Shown piece after piece: positions 44,285 to 53,855 of a DNA stretch of 64,000 bases (position 1 is its first letter; each line of letters opens with the position of its first letter). Made by a program: the position numbers and the translations under genes. This stretch comes from Carettochelys insculpta. Taxonomy: Eukaryota > Chordata > Testudines > Carettochelyidae. The stretch lies in assembly GCF_033958435.1 (NCBI RefSeq), contig NC_134137.1, positions 105,782,501 through 105,846,500 on the forward strand, given 5' to 3'. The notes beneath the pieces were generated by a model. The model ran no database searches. It was not told the DNA's origin and saw nothing but the letters and a program-made list of their open reading frames with translations.

Positions 44285-45532
44285 TTGTTTCTATTATTTC
44301 CTAATCCTGAAGTCAAAGGGAAAATGAGGCCCATTGTGGACCTGCAAGGCCTCAACAAGTTTATAAAAAAGATTAGGTTTCAAATGGTCTCTCTGGGGCT
44401 CATTACTGTGTTGCTGGATCTGGGGCACTGGTTTGCCGCTCTTGACTTACAGGACGTATACTTCCACATTGCTATCTATCCTCCCCACAGGGTTTCCTCA
44501 GCTTCGTGGTGCATGGGGGACACTATCAGTTCATAGTCCTTCTGTTTTGCCGGTCATTAGCTCCAAGGGTTTTCACCAGGTGCATGGCAGTGGTTGCAGC
44601 CTACCTCCACAGGCATGGTATCCAGTTGTTCCCGTACTTGGATTACTAGTTAGTCAAAAGGAGCTTGCAGGCCCAGGTTCATCGACACATAAGGTTGATT
44701 AGCCAAACCTTCAACAATCTTGACCTCCTGGTAGATGAGATGAAGTCGACATTCATCCCCACTCAAAGCATGGTGTTTATGAGGACTCTCTTGGCCTTGG
44801 TGCTTCCCAGAGCTGCCCTGCCAGAGAGCAGGTTCCAGGCCATGGCCAACATCATAAACAACCTTGTCAGGTTCCCCACCATGATGGGCAGGTGTTGCAT
44901 GAAGCTTCTGGGACATATGGCAGCTTGTATGTTCGTGGTACAACATGCCAGACTTTGACTATGTCCCCTCCAGTTGTGGCTCGCTTCACTGTACGCCCTG
45001 CAAGGGACGATACAGACAAATTAGTGATGCTGCCACAGCAGAAGTTGCAGACCCTACTTTGGTGGCTGGATGCTTGGCTGGTATTTGTGTAGGGGGTACC
45101 TTTCAGGGCTCCCACATCTGCCCTTTCTCTGGTAGCTGACACATCAGATTTAGGCTCAGAGCGTATCTGGGAGAGTGCTAGACTAAGGCTCTCTGGGGTG
45201 CTTCAGACCTTGAGCTCTACAGCAATGTGAGAGCACTCAGGGTGATTAGGTTGGCGTGCAAGGTGTTGTGGAAGAATCTAGAGGTATATTGCATGTCATA
45301 CTGTCTATGCTCACTGACAGCGATGTATTATGTCGACAGACAGAGTGGTTCATACTCCTCTGCCCTGTGTCAGAAGGCCCTAAGATTATGGGAGTTCTGC
45401 ATTCAGCACAAAATTCTTCTGCAGGCCCACTACCTACCTAGGGTCCACAATACCATAGCGGATCACCTCAGCAGGCCCCTAGTGAACCATGAGTGGTCCA
45501 CTCACCCGAAGGTGCTACAATCAATTTTCTGA
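44285..45532 (+). pseudogene. DIRS 1 reverse transcriptase and RNase H relic
   Basis: The reverse transcriptase starts LLFPNPEVKGKMRPIVDLQG with LNKFIKKIRFQM, then ALDLQDVYFHIAIYPPH (first catalytic Asp region). After a frame change it reads APRVFTRCMAVVAAYLHRHG and LFPYLDY-stop (44635-44649). DIRS enzymes have YLDD followed by Trp, so the second Asp and the next residue are both lost. The template continues through LDLLVDEMKSTFIPTQSMVF. RNase H follows at 45227-45532: LTAMYYVDRQSGSYSSALCQ, KALRLWEFCIQHKI and HYLPRVHNTIADHLSRPL. Multiple frameshifts. Confidence 0.75.
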
Positions 45533-45679
45533 GTTTGGGGCTGTCCCCAGGTGGGTCTGGTACGCTTGATGTGTCTTGGACAGGTCCTCTGCTGTATGCA
45601 TTCCCTCTAGTTCCCATTGTCCACAGGATCCTCCTCAAAATGTGAGTAGATGAGGCTTCAGTGATTTTGGTGACTGCAG

Positions 45680-47540
45680 CATGGACCAGGCTACATTGAT
45701 ATTTGGTTCTGTTGGACCTGTAGGTGTGCAGTCCAATACCATTCCCATTATATCTGGACCTGTTGATGCAAGAGGAGGGGTGGCTTCAGCACCCCAAGCT
45801 CCTGTCCCTTCACCTCACAGCATGGAAGCTTCAGGGTTGACTGTCATGGAGATTTTCTCCAGTCAGGGAGGTGCTTTTAAATACCAGAAAACTGTCTGTG
45901 AGGGCCCCTTACTTGGTGAAGTGGGAAAGGTTTGTGGTGTGGGTGTCTGAGCAGGGGTTATCTCCCTTGCAGGGCACAATTCCCTCAATTCTGGATTATC
46001 TGGGGCACCTAAGCCAGTCGGGTCTGTCCCTGTCCTCCATTAAAGTTCACCTGGAGACTATTGCCATCTTTCATCCTGGCCCAGGCCATTCATCAGTGTT
46101 CTTGGACCCTGAGGTCAAGAAATTCATGAAAGGCTTGGAGAGGTTAGACTACTGGCATGGGACCTCTTACCCTCCTGGTACCTCAGTTTGGTTTTGGCCA
46201 AGCTTATGGACCCCCTTTTCAAACTCCTCACTTCCTGCTGTTTCTGGCTACGTCTACACGTGCACCCAACTTCGAAATAGCTTATTTCGATGTTGCGACA
46301 TCGAAATAGGCTATTTCGATGAATAACGTCTACACGTCCTCCAGGGCTGGCAACGTCGATGTTCAACTTCGACGTTGCTCAGCCCAACATTGAAATAGGC
46401 ACAGCGAGGGAACGTCTACACGCCAAAGTAGCACACATCGAAATAAGGGAGCCAGGCACAGCTGCAGACAGGGTCACGGGGCGGACTCAACAGCAAGTCG
46501 CTCCCTTAAAGGGCCCCTCCCAGACACACTTTCATTAAACAGTGCAAGATACACAGAGCCAACAACTAGTTGCAGACCCTGTATATGCAGCACGGACCCC
46601 CAGCTGCAGCAGCAGCAGCCAGAAGCCCTGGGCTAAGGGCTGCTGCCCACGGTGACCACAGAGCCCCGCAAGGGCTGGAGAGAGAGTATCTCTCAACCCC
46701 CCAGCTGATGGCCGCCATGGAGGACCCCGCTATTTCGATGTTGCGGGACGCGGATTGTCTACACGTCCCTACTTCGATGTTGAACGTCGAAGTAGGGCGC
46801 TATTCCCATCCCCTCATGGGGTTAGCGACTTCGACGTCTCGCCGCCTAACGTCGATTTCAACTTCGAAATAGCGCCCAACACGTGTAGACGTGACGGGCG
46901 CTATTTCGAAGTTACTGCCGCTACTTCGAAGTAGCGTGCACGTGTAGACGCAGCCTCTAAGTTACAAAAGAGCCTTTTTGGTGGACATCACCTTGGCCAG
47001 AAGGGTCTCAGAGTTGAGGGCCCTTACAGCAGACCCACCCTATATGTTGTTTCACAAGAACAAGGTTAGATTGAGATCCCAGCTGGCCTTCCTGCCGAAG
47101 GTGGTCTCCTCTTTCCATTTTAACCAGGATATCTCACTCCCTGTTTTTTACCCCAACCTCATGCTACCCCAAGAGAGCAGAGCTTACATACCTTAGACAT
47201 CTGTAGAGCCTTAGCCTTTTATATGCACAGGACCAAACCATTCAGGAAGCTGCAGCAGCTCTGTGTGGCTGTGGTAGGCACAATGAAAGGCCTCCTTGTC
47301 TTGTCCCAGAGGATTTCTTCCTGGATATTGGTTTGTATTAAGAAATGCTACAAGCTAGCAGGGGTTCCCCTTATGTTGATCAGGGCTCACTCTTACGAGG
47401 GCACAGGCCTTTTCAGCAGCATCCTTAGCCCATGTCCCTATTCAGGAAATCTGTAGGGCTGCCACCTGGTCTTCCATACATACATACATTTTCAGCTCAT
47501 TATGTGATTATGCAGCCCACTAGGAAAGATGCTGCAGTAG
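45680..47540 (+). pseudogene. DIRS 1 tyrosine recombinase relic
   Basis: N-terminal part 45871-46150: YLVKWERFVVWVSEQGLSPL, then ILDYLGHLSQSGLSLSSIKV and FLDPEVKKFMKGLERLD, the core-binding helices. The 710-bp MITE (46246-46955) interrupts the next segment. The catalytic domain resumes at 46959: AFLVDITLARRVSELRAL with the conserved Arg in ARRVSEL, then RSQLAFLPKVVSSFHFNQDI. The end reads EICRAATWSSIHTY (about 47450-47490) and then goes out of frame before the expected catalytic tyrosine. This enzyme replaces the DDE integrase of LTR elements. Inactive. Confidence 0.75.
46246..46955. mobile_element. Harbinger-type MITE in DIRS 1 (710 bp)
   Basis: Left end GGCTACGTCTACACGTGCAC and right end GTGCACGTGTAGACGCAGCC are perfect or near-perfect inverses over 20 bp. 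TCT flanks both sides (46243-46245, 46956-46958); removing the insert and one TCT restores an uninterrupted recombinase segment. Subterminal regions are rich in 'cgaaatag' and 'cttcgaagta' palindromic words. The core (46500-46730) shares 'ttaaagggcccctccca' with Harbinger B. No coding capacity. Confidence 0.85.
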
Positions 47541-47598
47541 GCAGGACTGTACTACCGCCATTCCAGGGCTCCAACCCCAACTCCTAACATCAGTTTGC

Positions 47599-47692
47599 AT
47601 CTACCTACATTGGAATGCACATGAACAATCTCTTGAAGAAGAAAAGACACTTCTGTAACTGATGTTCTTCATGTCCATTCCAAAACCCTGCT
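47599..47692 (+). repeat. DIRS 1 internal complementary region
   Basis: The first half 'ctacattggaatgcacatgaacaatc' is the inverse of the left terminus (40105-40132). The second half 'cttctgtaactgatgttctt' and 'catgtccattcc' is the inverse of the outer right terminus (48085-48155). Adjacent complements of both ends are the hallmark of the DIRS internal complementary region, thought to template completion of the ends during circle formation. Confidence 0.75.
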
Positions 47693-47714
47693 ACCTTTCC
47701 CCACTCCTGTTGGA

Positions 47715-47937
47715 GTATATATATTATATATATGGAGATACACATCTCGTAGAGCTGGAAGGGACCTTTATCAAGTCCGGTCCCCTGCAGGGCCAAGCAC
47801 CATACCTCTTTTTTTTTTTAAATTAATTTATTTGCCCCAGATCCCTAAATGGTCCTCTCAAGGAGTGAGCTCACAACGCTGTGATTAGCAGGCCAATGCT
47901 CAAACCACCAAGCTATCCTTCCCCATGAATCTGGGGA
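47715..47937 (-). mobile_element. tRNA-derived SINE, minus strand
   Basis: On the minus strand: GGATAGCTTGGTGGTTTGAG (A box region), then 'gttgtgagctcactcctt' (B box region), an A-rich linker and a 3' part 'ggtcccttccagctctacgag' ending at 'atgtgtatctcca'. The same SINE lies on the plus strand at 49301-49512. The 3' part resembles a CR1 tail, which would let the CR1 machinery mobilise it. Confidence 0.8.
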
Positions 47938-48004
47938 GAAGGAACTGAGCAGGGATCAGGGTGCAGGGCGGGTGGTGTCTATATTGGTTACCATATTGTT
48001 GCCA

Positions 48005-48125
48005 CACCAGAGGGTGCTGCTCCAACCTGATGGCTATGGGCTAGGGGAAGAATTTTCCTGCTATTGAGCACATGCATGTGCACATACCTACGTTGGAATG
48101 GACATGAACAACACATATCAAAGAA
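48005..48125 (-). repeat. DIRS 1 right inverted terminal repeat
   Basis: Inverse of 40100-40217. 'ctccaacctgatggctatgg', 'tgcacatacctacgttgg' and 'aatggacatgaacaac' correspond to the left repeat. The outer extension to about 48155 is matched by the internal region at 47599-47692. Confidence 0.8.
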
Positions 48126-48344
48126 CACCAGTTATTGAAGTAAGTAACTGTATTTTCTGTAATGTCTCATCTTCTTAGGGCATCTTGTATAAGAAACAGT
48201 ATTTATTTCAAACGTAGAAGACAGAAATCTACACTCAATTATTATGAATCACTGTCTGTAGTTACTATAAATGGCCACCAGGTGGTGGAAGAAGATGAAT
48301 CACAATTTGAGTGTGTACTCCCTTCTGTCATGAATCAAGGATAG

Positions 48345-48780
48345 ACAGGAGGATAAGGTAATATCTTTTATTGGGCCATCTTCTGTTGGTGAAAGAAAAA
48401 AGCTTTCAGGTTCTCCCAGCCTCACAGCAAAATACAAAGTGGGTCAGATTGTGTATTAGAAGTAGTTAGCATATATTGTCAGTAAGCATTTAAGATAGAA
48501 TGGTCTGTCAATACCACTACAGTCATAGAACAAAAAACAGAGGTTAGTGGGTTACATATTTGTTGTAATAAGACACAAATCCAATTTCTCAGTTCAGTCC
48601 ATGATTTTAGTGTCCAGCAGACTAATCAAATTAAGCTTCCAGGTTCCCCTTTGGAAAGAGCTGTGCAGATTTCCTCAGAAAGCGACCCTGCTGTCTGAAT
48701 TATCCATTCTCATCCACAAAGGAAAGTTACACAACACTGTCAAAAGACGAGGCTGGGAGATTTAAATTCACAGCTCTTGT
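48345..48780. repeat. Unclassified interspersed repeat between the two DIRS elements
   Basis: The start matches a piece at 29690-29780. The remainder (short frame 48547-48765) shows no domain I can name. It separates DIRS 1 from DIRS 2. Confidence 0.4.
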
Positions 48781-48805
48781 AGGCACTAAATGTTAAGTTT
48801 TTCCC

Positions 48806-48965
48806 TCAACGGATCCCTGTGGGTGCTCCACTCAGGTCTTGATGCTTCTTGGCGCTGTTGATAAGAAAGTCTTGCAGAGCAGTGCTCTTGTACCATGCCT
48901 GCTCATTCAGCGCCTCGCTCTCCTGCCGCACTGTGGAGTGCAAGCTCCGTCCATTCCTTTTTAAC
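48806..48965 (+). repeat. DIRS 2 left inverted terminal repeat
   Basis: 'ggatccctgtgggtgctcc', 'actcaggtcttgatgcttc', 'gaaagtcttg' and 'ctgtggagtg' recur inverted in 53690-53845 as 'ggagcacc'-like, 'gcaccgagacctgagt', 'caagactttc' and 'cactccacag'. Confidence 0.75.
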
Positions 48966-49079
48966 CATCCCTTCCGAGCAGCTCTTCTTCCTGACAGAAG
49001 AACATAGAAATTTACAATTAGTTTTAGGTTTTTACCTCATACTTTTAATTACTCCCACAGAACTAGAGAGGAGTAAGGG

Positions 49080-49270
49080 AAATAAGTGGGACACTTATTT
49101 TGAAGCTACCCCCATTTTCACTGTCAGTCTACACTTTCAGTCTTCATGTGGCTGCTATTATGCTAATGAAGCACTGAATATGCACATTAGCACCTCATTA
49201 GCCTGCTTCAGATTGCCTCATTACCATGGCACCGCTGATGGGAGCATAGTAGTGTAGCAGCAGCCTCACT
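49080..49270. mobile_element. Decayed MITE in DIRS 2
   Basis: 'cagtctacactttcag' near the left and 'agtagtgtagcagcagcc' near the right, with 'taatgaagcactgaatat' and 'gcacctcattagc' between. It resembles the local foldback family but the ends are poor. Confidence 0.35.
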
Positions 49271-49300
49271 TTCACAGAGCTTCCCCCTTCTCCTCCCCAT

Positions 49301-49512
49301 AGAGGGAGGGCTAGCTCAGTGATTTGAGCACTGGCTGCTAAACCCAACATTGTGAGCTCAATCCTTGAGGGGGCCATTTAGGAGCTGGGGCAAAATTGAA
49401 TTAAAAAAAAAAGGGGGGCGGTTTGGTGCTTGGCCCTGCCAAGAGGGCAGGGGGCTGGACTAGATGTCTTCCTGAGGTCCCTTCTAGCTCTATGAGATGT
49501 GTATCTCCAGAT
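49301..49512 (+). mobile_element. tRNA-derived SINE, plus strand
   Basis: GGGCTAGCTCAGTGATTTGA (A box region), 'ttgtgagctcaatccttga' (B box region GAGCTCAATCC), A-rich linker at about 49398-49410, then 'gagggcagggggctggac', 'aggtcccttctagctctatg' and 'atgtgtatctccaga'. Same family as 47715-47937, opposite orientation. Confidence 0.85.
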
Positions 49513-49544
49513 ATTTATTCAGGTAGGATGAAAACAGTATTCCA

Positions 49545-50680
49545 GATCTCACCTCCTCCACCAACAGATGATCTGAAACAATTTCAGGAATTACTTAAAC
49601 AAGTAGGCCAATTACAAGATATCACATTACAAGAAGTTCAAGTTCAAGATAGCCACAGCATCAAAGATAGCATAACCCACCAATGTGGCTATCCTCAAAT
49701 TTTTGGACATTCTGTGGCAAAATCCAGCTTCTCTTCTGCTTACAAACTGCAGAGTGGAAAGAAAATATTTTGTCCTTGCAAAAGATACGGACTTTCTCTT
49801 TGCGCACCTGCAGCCAAATTCACTGGTGCTGTATTCTGTAAGTCTAAAGGCTAAAAATCTACAATTTTAAATCTAAATCCAGTGACAAAGCACAAACAGT
49901 TGGACACCTTTGGCTGAAGAGTGTCATCTTCTCCTGTGCTGCAGTTCCATATACGGAATTACACAGCCCTTCTGACCAATTATGATCATGCCAATTATAC
50001 CAAATTATAAGACCTGTTACAGGATCTCTTCTCCAGTCCGCTATGAAGGAGTGTTTATCAGTAGCGAAAAGAGCTCAGCAGGCCATTATGGATGTCACAG
50101 GCTCGGCGGCTAGATTCACTGCCATGGCCATTATAACGTTTAGAGTTGCATGGCTGCAGTCATCAGGTATCCCAAGAGAACTCCAAGCGAAAATGGAAGA
50201 TGTTCCCTTTGACTGAAAACAACTTTTTGCTAATAAAACAGATGAGATTGTACACTCAGTGATGGATTCTTGCATGACATTTTATACTATGGGAATGTAT
50301 ACCCCACCCAATAAGAAACAGAAATATACTTTCTACCATAGGTCTAGGGACTATAACTACAACCATTACAGGCAGTAACAGAGGCCATATGATAACAGGC
50401 CCAAGCAGTGTTCCAACAGGAGGAGGATACAGCAAAACCACTCCTCTACAAATCACTCCTCCTCTCCCAAACAACAAATTTGAGGTTTTGGTAGGGGGTC
50501 TGAGAAACCACCCCACAGTTCCAGTGCATCCCAAGGCTACCTTCCATCACCGCCTGAGACCATTTTACCAAGAGTGGACCCAAATTACTGCAAGCAAATT
50601 GGCCCTAGATATTATCAGATCGTGTTATACAATCACCTTCACATTCATGCCCCCTACCTAACCCTGTACCCTGTCCCTTT
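49545..50680 (+). pseudogene. DIRS 2 gag-like relic
   Basis: Readable blocks in changing frames: DDLKQFQELLKQVGQLQDIT and EEVQ-like text near 49565-49640, LQSGKKIFCPCKRYGLSLCA (about 49750; other frame RVERKYFVLAKDTDFLFAH), then SVAKRAQQAIMDVTGSAARF, TAMAIITFRVAWLQSSGIPR and ELQAKMEDVPFD (about 50057-50215). This parallels ASGVAMRRGEWLQ in DIRS 1 gag. A TGA near 50213 and several shifts break it. The minus-strand ORF 50256-50534 is a shadow. Confidence 0.6.
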
Positions 50681-50689
50681 TCAGGTACC

Positions 50690-52330
50690 CCTTTCATGAG
50701 CCCCTTTACAAGCAGAGGTGCAAAAGTTGTTCACCTTAGGGGCAACAGAACCCATCCTGAAAGAACACCGAGGGAAGGGGTTTTACTCCAATTATTTCCT
50801 CTCAGCCAAAAAAAATGGGGATGGTGACCGATCCTGGATCTCAGGAAACTCAACAAGTTAATTTGAAACCCATAATTCAGAATAGTGACCTTGGCAACCA
50901 TCATACCAGCACTAGATGAAGGGGACTGGTTGTCAGCCTTCAACCTCCAAGACGCATATTTCCATGTAATTATCCATTCGTCCCACAGAAGATTTCTGAG
51001 TTCACATGAGCCAAGACCATTACCAACAGAGTCCTCCACTTTTGGCTTCTCTACAGCTCCTTGAATATTTTCAAAGACTCTAGCTGTAGTCATGGTGTTT
51101 CTCAGCAGACAAAGTGTCATCATTTTCCCCTACCTTGACAATTGTCTAATCAAGGGCCTTACCTATCAGCGAAGTACTGTCATGACAGCTACTACCAGGG
51201 AATAGTTTTCCTGACTTGGCCTTTTTATCAACACACAAAAGTCCACCATACAACTCATGCAAAAGATTGAATTCATTGGGTCATTAGTCAGCTTGGTCAC
51301 AGCAAGAGCCTAATTCCTGCCACAAAGATTCAAGTCAATCTGCGATCTCATTCATCAGGTCAGGCAGGCTTCTGTCTCCACAGTCTGAATGCGCCTCCAG
51401 TTGTTGTGGACATATAGCTTCCACAACATTTGTAGTCCTGTTTATAGGACAGCTCGTTGGTATACCCTTCCACTGACAAGATCCTTTAGTGACTGTAACA
51501 AGAGATGCATCACTCTTGGGCCCGGGGGCCCACTGTGACGCAGTGTCAGTACAGGGAACATGAGTCCAACGTGAGACACATTTTCCCATCAGTATCCTAG
51601 AGCTCAGGGCCATTCACAGGGTTTGCACCTATTTCCTTTCCCTTACCAAAGGCAGAACTATTTGTGTCCTCACAGACAACACACCTATCGGGGTGTGCCT
51701 GATCTCGCACTCCGGCTATGTCTACACTAGCTCCAAACTTCGAAATTGCCATGCAAATGGCCATTTTGAAGTTTACTAATGAAGCGCTGAAATATATATT
51801 CAGTGCTTCATTAGCATGCGGGCGGCTGCGGCACTTCGAAATTGATGCACCTTGCTGCTGCGCGGCTCGTCCCAACGTTGCTCCTTTTTGAAAGGACCCC
51901 GCCTACTTCGAAGTCCCCGTATTCCTATGAGCACTCAGATTATGGAATTGGTGCATCAGGAGTCAAATAACCCCAACAGCAATGTATATACTGGCACAAC
52001 AGAACGTGAGAGCTGACAAACTGAGCAGTCATTTCTCAGATCAGCACGAGTGGGAGATCAATATAAATATCCTCTTCTCAATCTTCCGCAAATGGGGTTT
52101 CCCAACTATAGACCACTTTGCAACACCTCACAACCACAAATGCCACAGATTCTACTCCTGAATGGGACTCAGCAAGAGATCACAATGGGATACCTTCACC
52201 ATTTTCTGGAGAGCTCCCCTACTCCATGCATTTCCACCAATCCTGCTTATTGGATCAGGTCTTGTCACTCACTCTGATGATCGGGCCACTGTAACCTTAA
52301 TAGGTCCAGCCTGGGTGAGACAGCCATGGT
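50690..52330 (+). pseudogene. DIRS 2 reverse transcriptase and RNase H relic
   Basis: Starts AEVQKLFTLGATEPILKEHR followed by GKGFYSNYFLSAKKNG (about 50713-50820). After a shift, LDLRKLNKL and LDEGDWLSAFNLQDAYFHVI (about 50915-50970) follow. The palm motif is FPYLDNCLIKG (51131-51142 covers YLDN): the second Asp of YLDD is Asn. RNase H is recognisable as PRAQ/ELRAIHRVCTYF, ICVLTDNT (about 51655-51685), then after the MITE insertion MYILAQQNVRADKLSSHFSD and QHEWEI (about 51985-52060). About 20 residues between these are missing. Then the C-terminal linker PTIDHFATPHNHKCHRFYSW (about 52100-52160). Confidence 0.7.
51714..51933. mobile_element. Half of a foldback MITE, ending at the palindrome centre
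   Basis: Begins GGCTATGTCTACACTAGC and follows the left arm of the 23152-23560 palindrome block by block: 'gccatgcaaatggccatttt', 'tactaatgaagcgctgaaat', 'gaaaggaccccgcctacttc' and 'gtattcctatgagca'. It stops where the hairpin loop would be, with no right arm. RNase H sequence resumes at once but lacks about 20 residues, so one deletion took the right arm plus flanking DIRS DNA. Confidence 0.8.
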
Positions 52331-52469
52331 TCCCTTACCTGCATTACCTATCGATAGATCAACATATCCCTCTCCTGGAGGTGCGGAACCTCCTGAAACA
52401 GCACTGCAGCATCACATGCAGCCACAGTGTCAAAACTATGAAACTCACAGGATGCCTTCTCCATGGCTC

Positions 52470-53570
52470 TAGAATGAAGAACTCACCTGCTCAGACAGGG
52501 TCAAACAAGTCCTCCTAAACAGACATTGTCCCTCCATGAGAAACACCTACCAAAGCAAATGGACATGTTTTCAGCAATAGTACATGAGGTGCAATTTACA
52601 TCCCACTACTGTCCCCATACCCAACTTGCTTGACTATCTCATGGACCTCAGTGACACAGGCCTCTCTTATCAGCTCTATCAGAATACACCTAGTGGCAAT
52701 CGTGGCCTTCCAGGATTTGGTAGATGACTTTTCCCTCTTTGTGTGTCTTGAAGTGAATCATTTTGTCACAGGCTTGCAGAAACTGTGTCCAAACCTGCAC
52801 CCCTGGTGCCACTGTGGGACCTGAATTTGGTCTCAGATGCACTCACCAGAGCACCCTTTTATTCACTAGCCGCTACGCCACCACAATACCTATCTATGAA
52901 GGTGGCTTTCATAGTGGCAATAACATCAGCTCGAAGGGTAGGAGAAATCACAGCACTTATGGTGGACCCACCTTTCACCACTTTTACCGGAGATAAAGTG
53001 ATACTCAGGCCCCATCCAAAGTTTCTCCCAAAGGTCTTATTTGACTTCCATGTCAATGAATCCGTTTACTTATCTGCTTACTTCCCTAAACCTCATGACT
53101 CCTCCAGGGAAGCTATATTACATACCCTTGATGCAAGGCAGGCAGTTGCATTCCACCTTGACAGAACTAGAGCAACCAGAAAGTCAGACAGACTCTTTGT
53201 GGCATGGTCAGGGCCTCATGTAGGAACTGCCCTTTCAGCATAGCAGCTATCCAAATGGATTGCAGGCTTCATATTTGCTGCATACGACCTCCAGGGCAAA
53301 CAGCTGTCTCAGACTATCAGGACTCACTCCACATGGGCAATGGCCGCTATGACAGCCTTCCTGAATGATGTACCATTTGTGGACATCTGTAGGGCAGCCA
53401 CATGGGCCTTATACCACACCTTTTCACAGCACTGCACTCTACAAAAAGGGCCAGTACCTGTCACAGCTCTAGCAGATGCAGTCCTTCCTCCTGCCCACCT
53501 CCACCAAACAGGTACTGCTACAGAGTCCCCTAGGCGGAGCACCCACAGGGACCACTTGATGGAGGAGAAG
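52470..53570 (+). pseudogene. DIRS 2 tyrosine recombinase relic
   Basis: N-terminal helices appear near 52595-52690 (LDYLMDLSDTGLSYQL). The catalytic domain is the best preserved coding piece in the window: frame 52785-53243 gives YLSMKVAFIVAITSARRVGE and ITALMVDPPFTTFTGDKVIL, then HPKFLPKVLFDFHVNESVYL. The conserved Arg is in ARRVGE. After the stop at 53241 the frame reads on as QLSKWIAGFIFAAYDLQGKQ, RTHSTWAMAAMTAFLN, VDICRAATWALYHTFSQHC (about 53375-53435). DIRS recombinases end this segment in His-Tyr; here Cys (TGC) stands for the catalytic Tyr. Inactive. Confidence 0.8.
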
Positions 53571-53608
53571 TAGTTCTCTGAGATGTGTGTCCCTGTGGGT
53601 GCTCCACT
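53535..53608 (+). repeat. DIRS 2 internal complementary region
   Basis: 'ggagcacccacagggacc' (53536-53553) is the inverse of the left terminus (48811-48829). 'tagttctctgagatgtgtgtccct' (53571 on) is the inverse of the outer right terminus ('gacacacatcttggagaacta', 53811-53831). Same layout as in DIRS 1. Confidence 0.8.
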
Positions 53609-53689
53609 ACCCTCCTGTCCTCCCCTCTGCTTGGAGTCTACAGGGACTTCAGGTAGAAAAGGAACAGATGGGGCTCATGCCATGTGTAC

Positions 53690-53845
53690 ACTCCACAGAA
53701 TGGCAGGAGCACAAGGCACTGAGTGTACAGTTGCAGCAGGAGGGGCACTGGTGTACAAGACTTTCCAGTCTTTGGCACCAGGATGCACCGAGACCTGAGT
53801 GTAGCACAAGGACACACATCTTGGAGAACTATCATTACTGCACCT
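53690..53845 (-). repeat. DIRS 2 right inverted terminal repeat
   Basis: Inverse of 48806-48965; matched words are listed there. The outer 20-30 bp are matched by the internal region at 53571-53600. Confidence 0.75.
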
Positions 53846-53855
53846 GGTGAGTTAT

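Larger units (their letters stand above)
40100..48130 (+). mobile_element. DIRS-type retrotransposon 1, with nested insertions
   Basis: A DIRS element in the plus orientation. Order: left inverted terminal repeat (40100-40217), gag-like relic (about 41830-44240), reverse transcriptase and RNase H (44285-45532), tyrosine recombinase (45680-47540), internal complementary region (47599-47692) and right inverted terminal repeat (48005-48125). DIRS elements copy themselves through reverse transcription and a circle that the recombinase integrates, so they leave no target duplication and have no LTRs. Three later insertions split it: a Penelope-like element (about 40380-41756), a 710-bp MITE (46246-46955) and a SINE (47715-47937). 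Every coding part is frameshifted or stopped. Confidence 0.85.
48806..53850 (+). mobile_element. DIRS-type retrotransposon 2, different subfamily
   Basis: Second DIRS element, same orientation, about 5 kb. Left inverted terminal repeat 48806-48965, gag-like relic 49545-50680, reverse transcriptase and RNase H 50690-52330, tyrosine recombinase 52470-53570, internal complementary region 53535-53608, right inverted terminal repeat 53690-53845. Its terminal sequences have no similarity to DIRS 1 that I can see, while the proteins are alike, so the two belong to separate subfamilies. Insertions: a decayed MITE (49080-49270), a SINE (49301-49512) and half of a foldback MITE (51714-51933). Confidence 0.85.
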
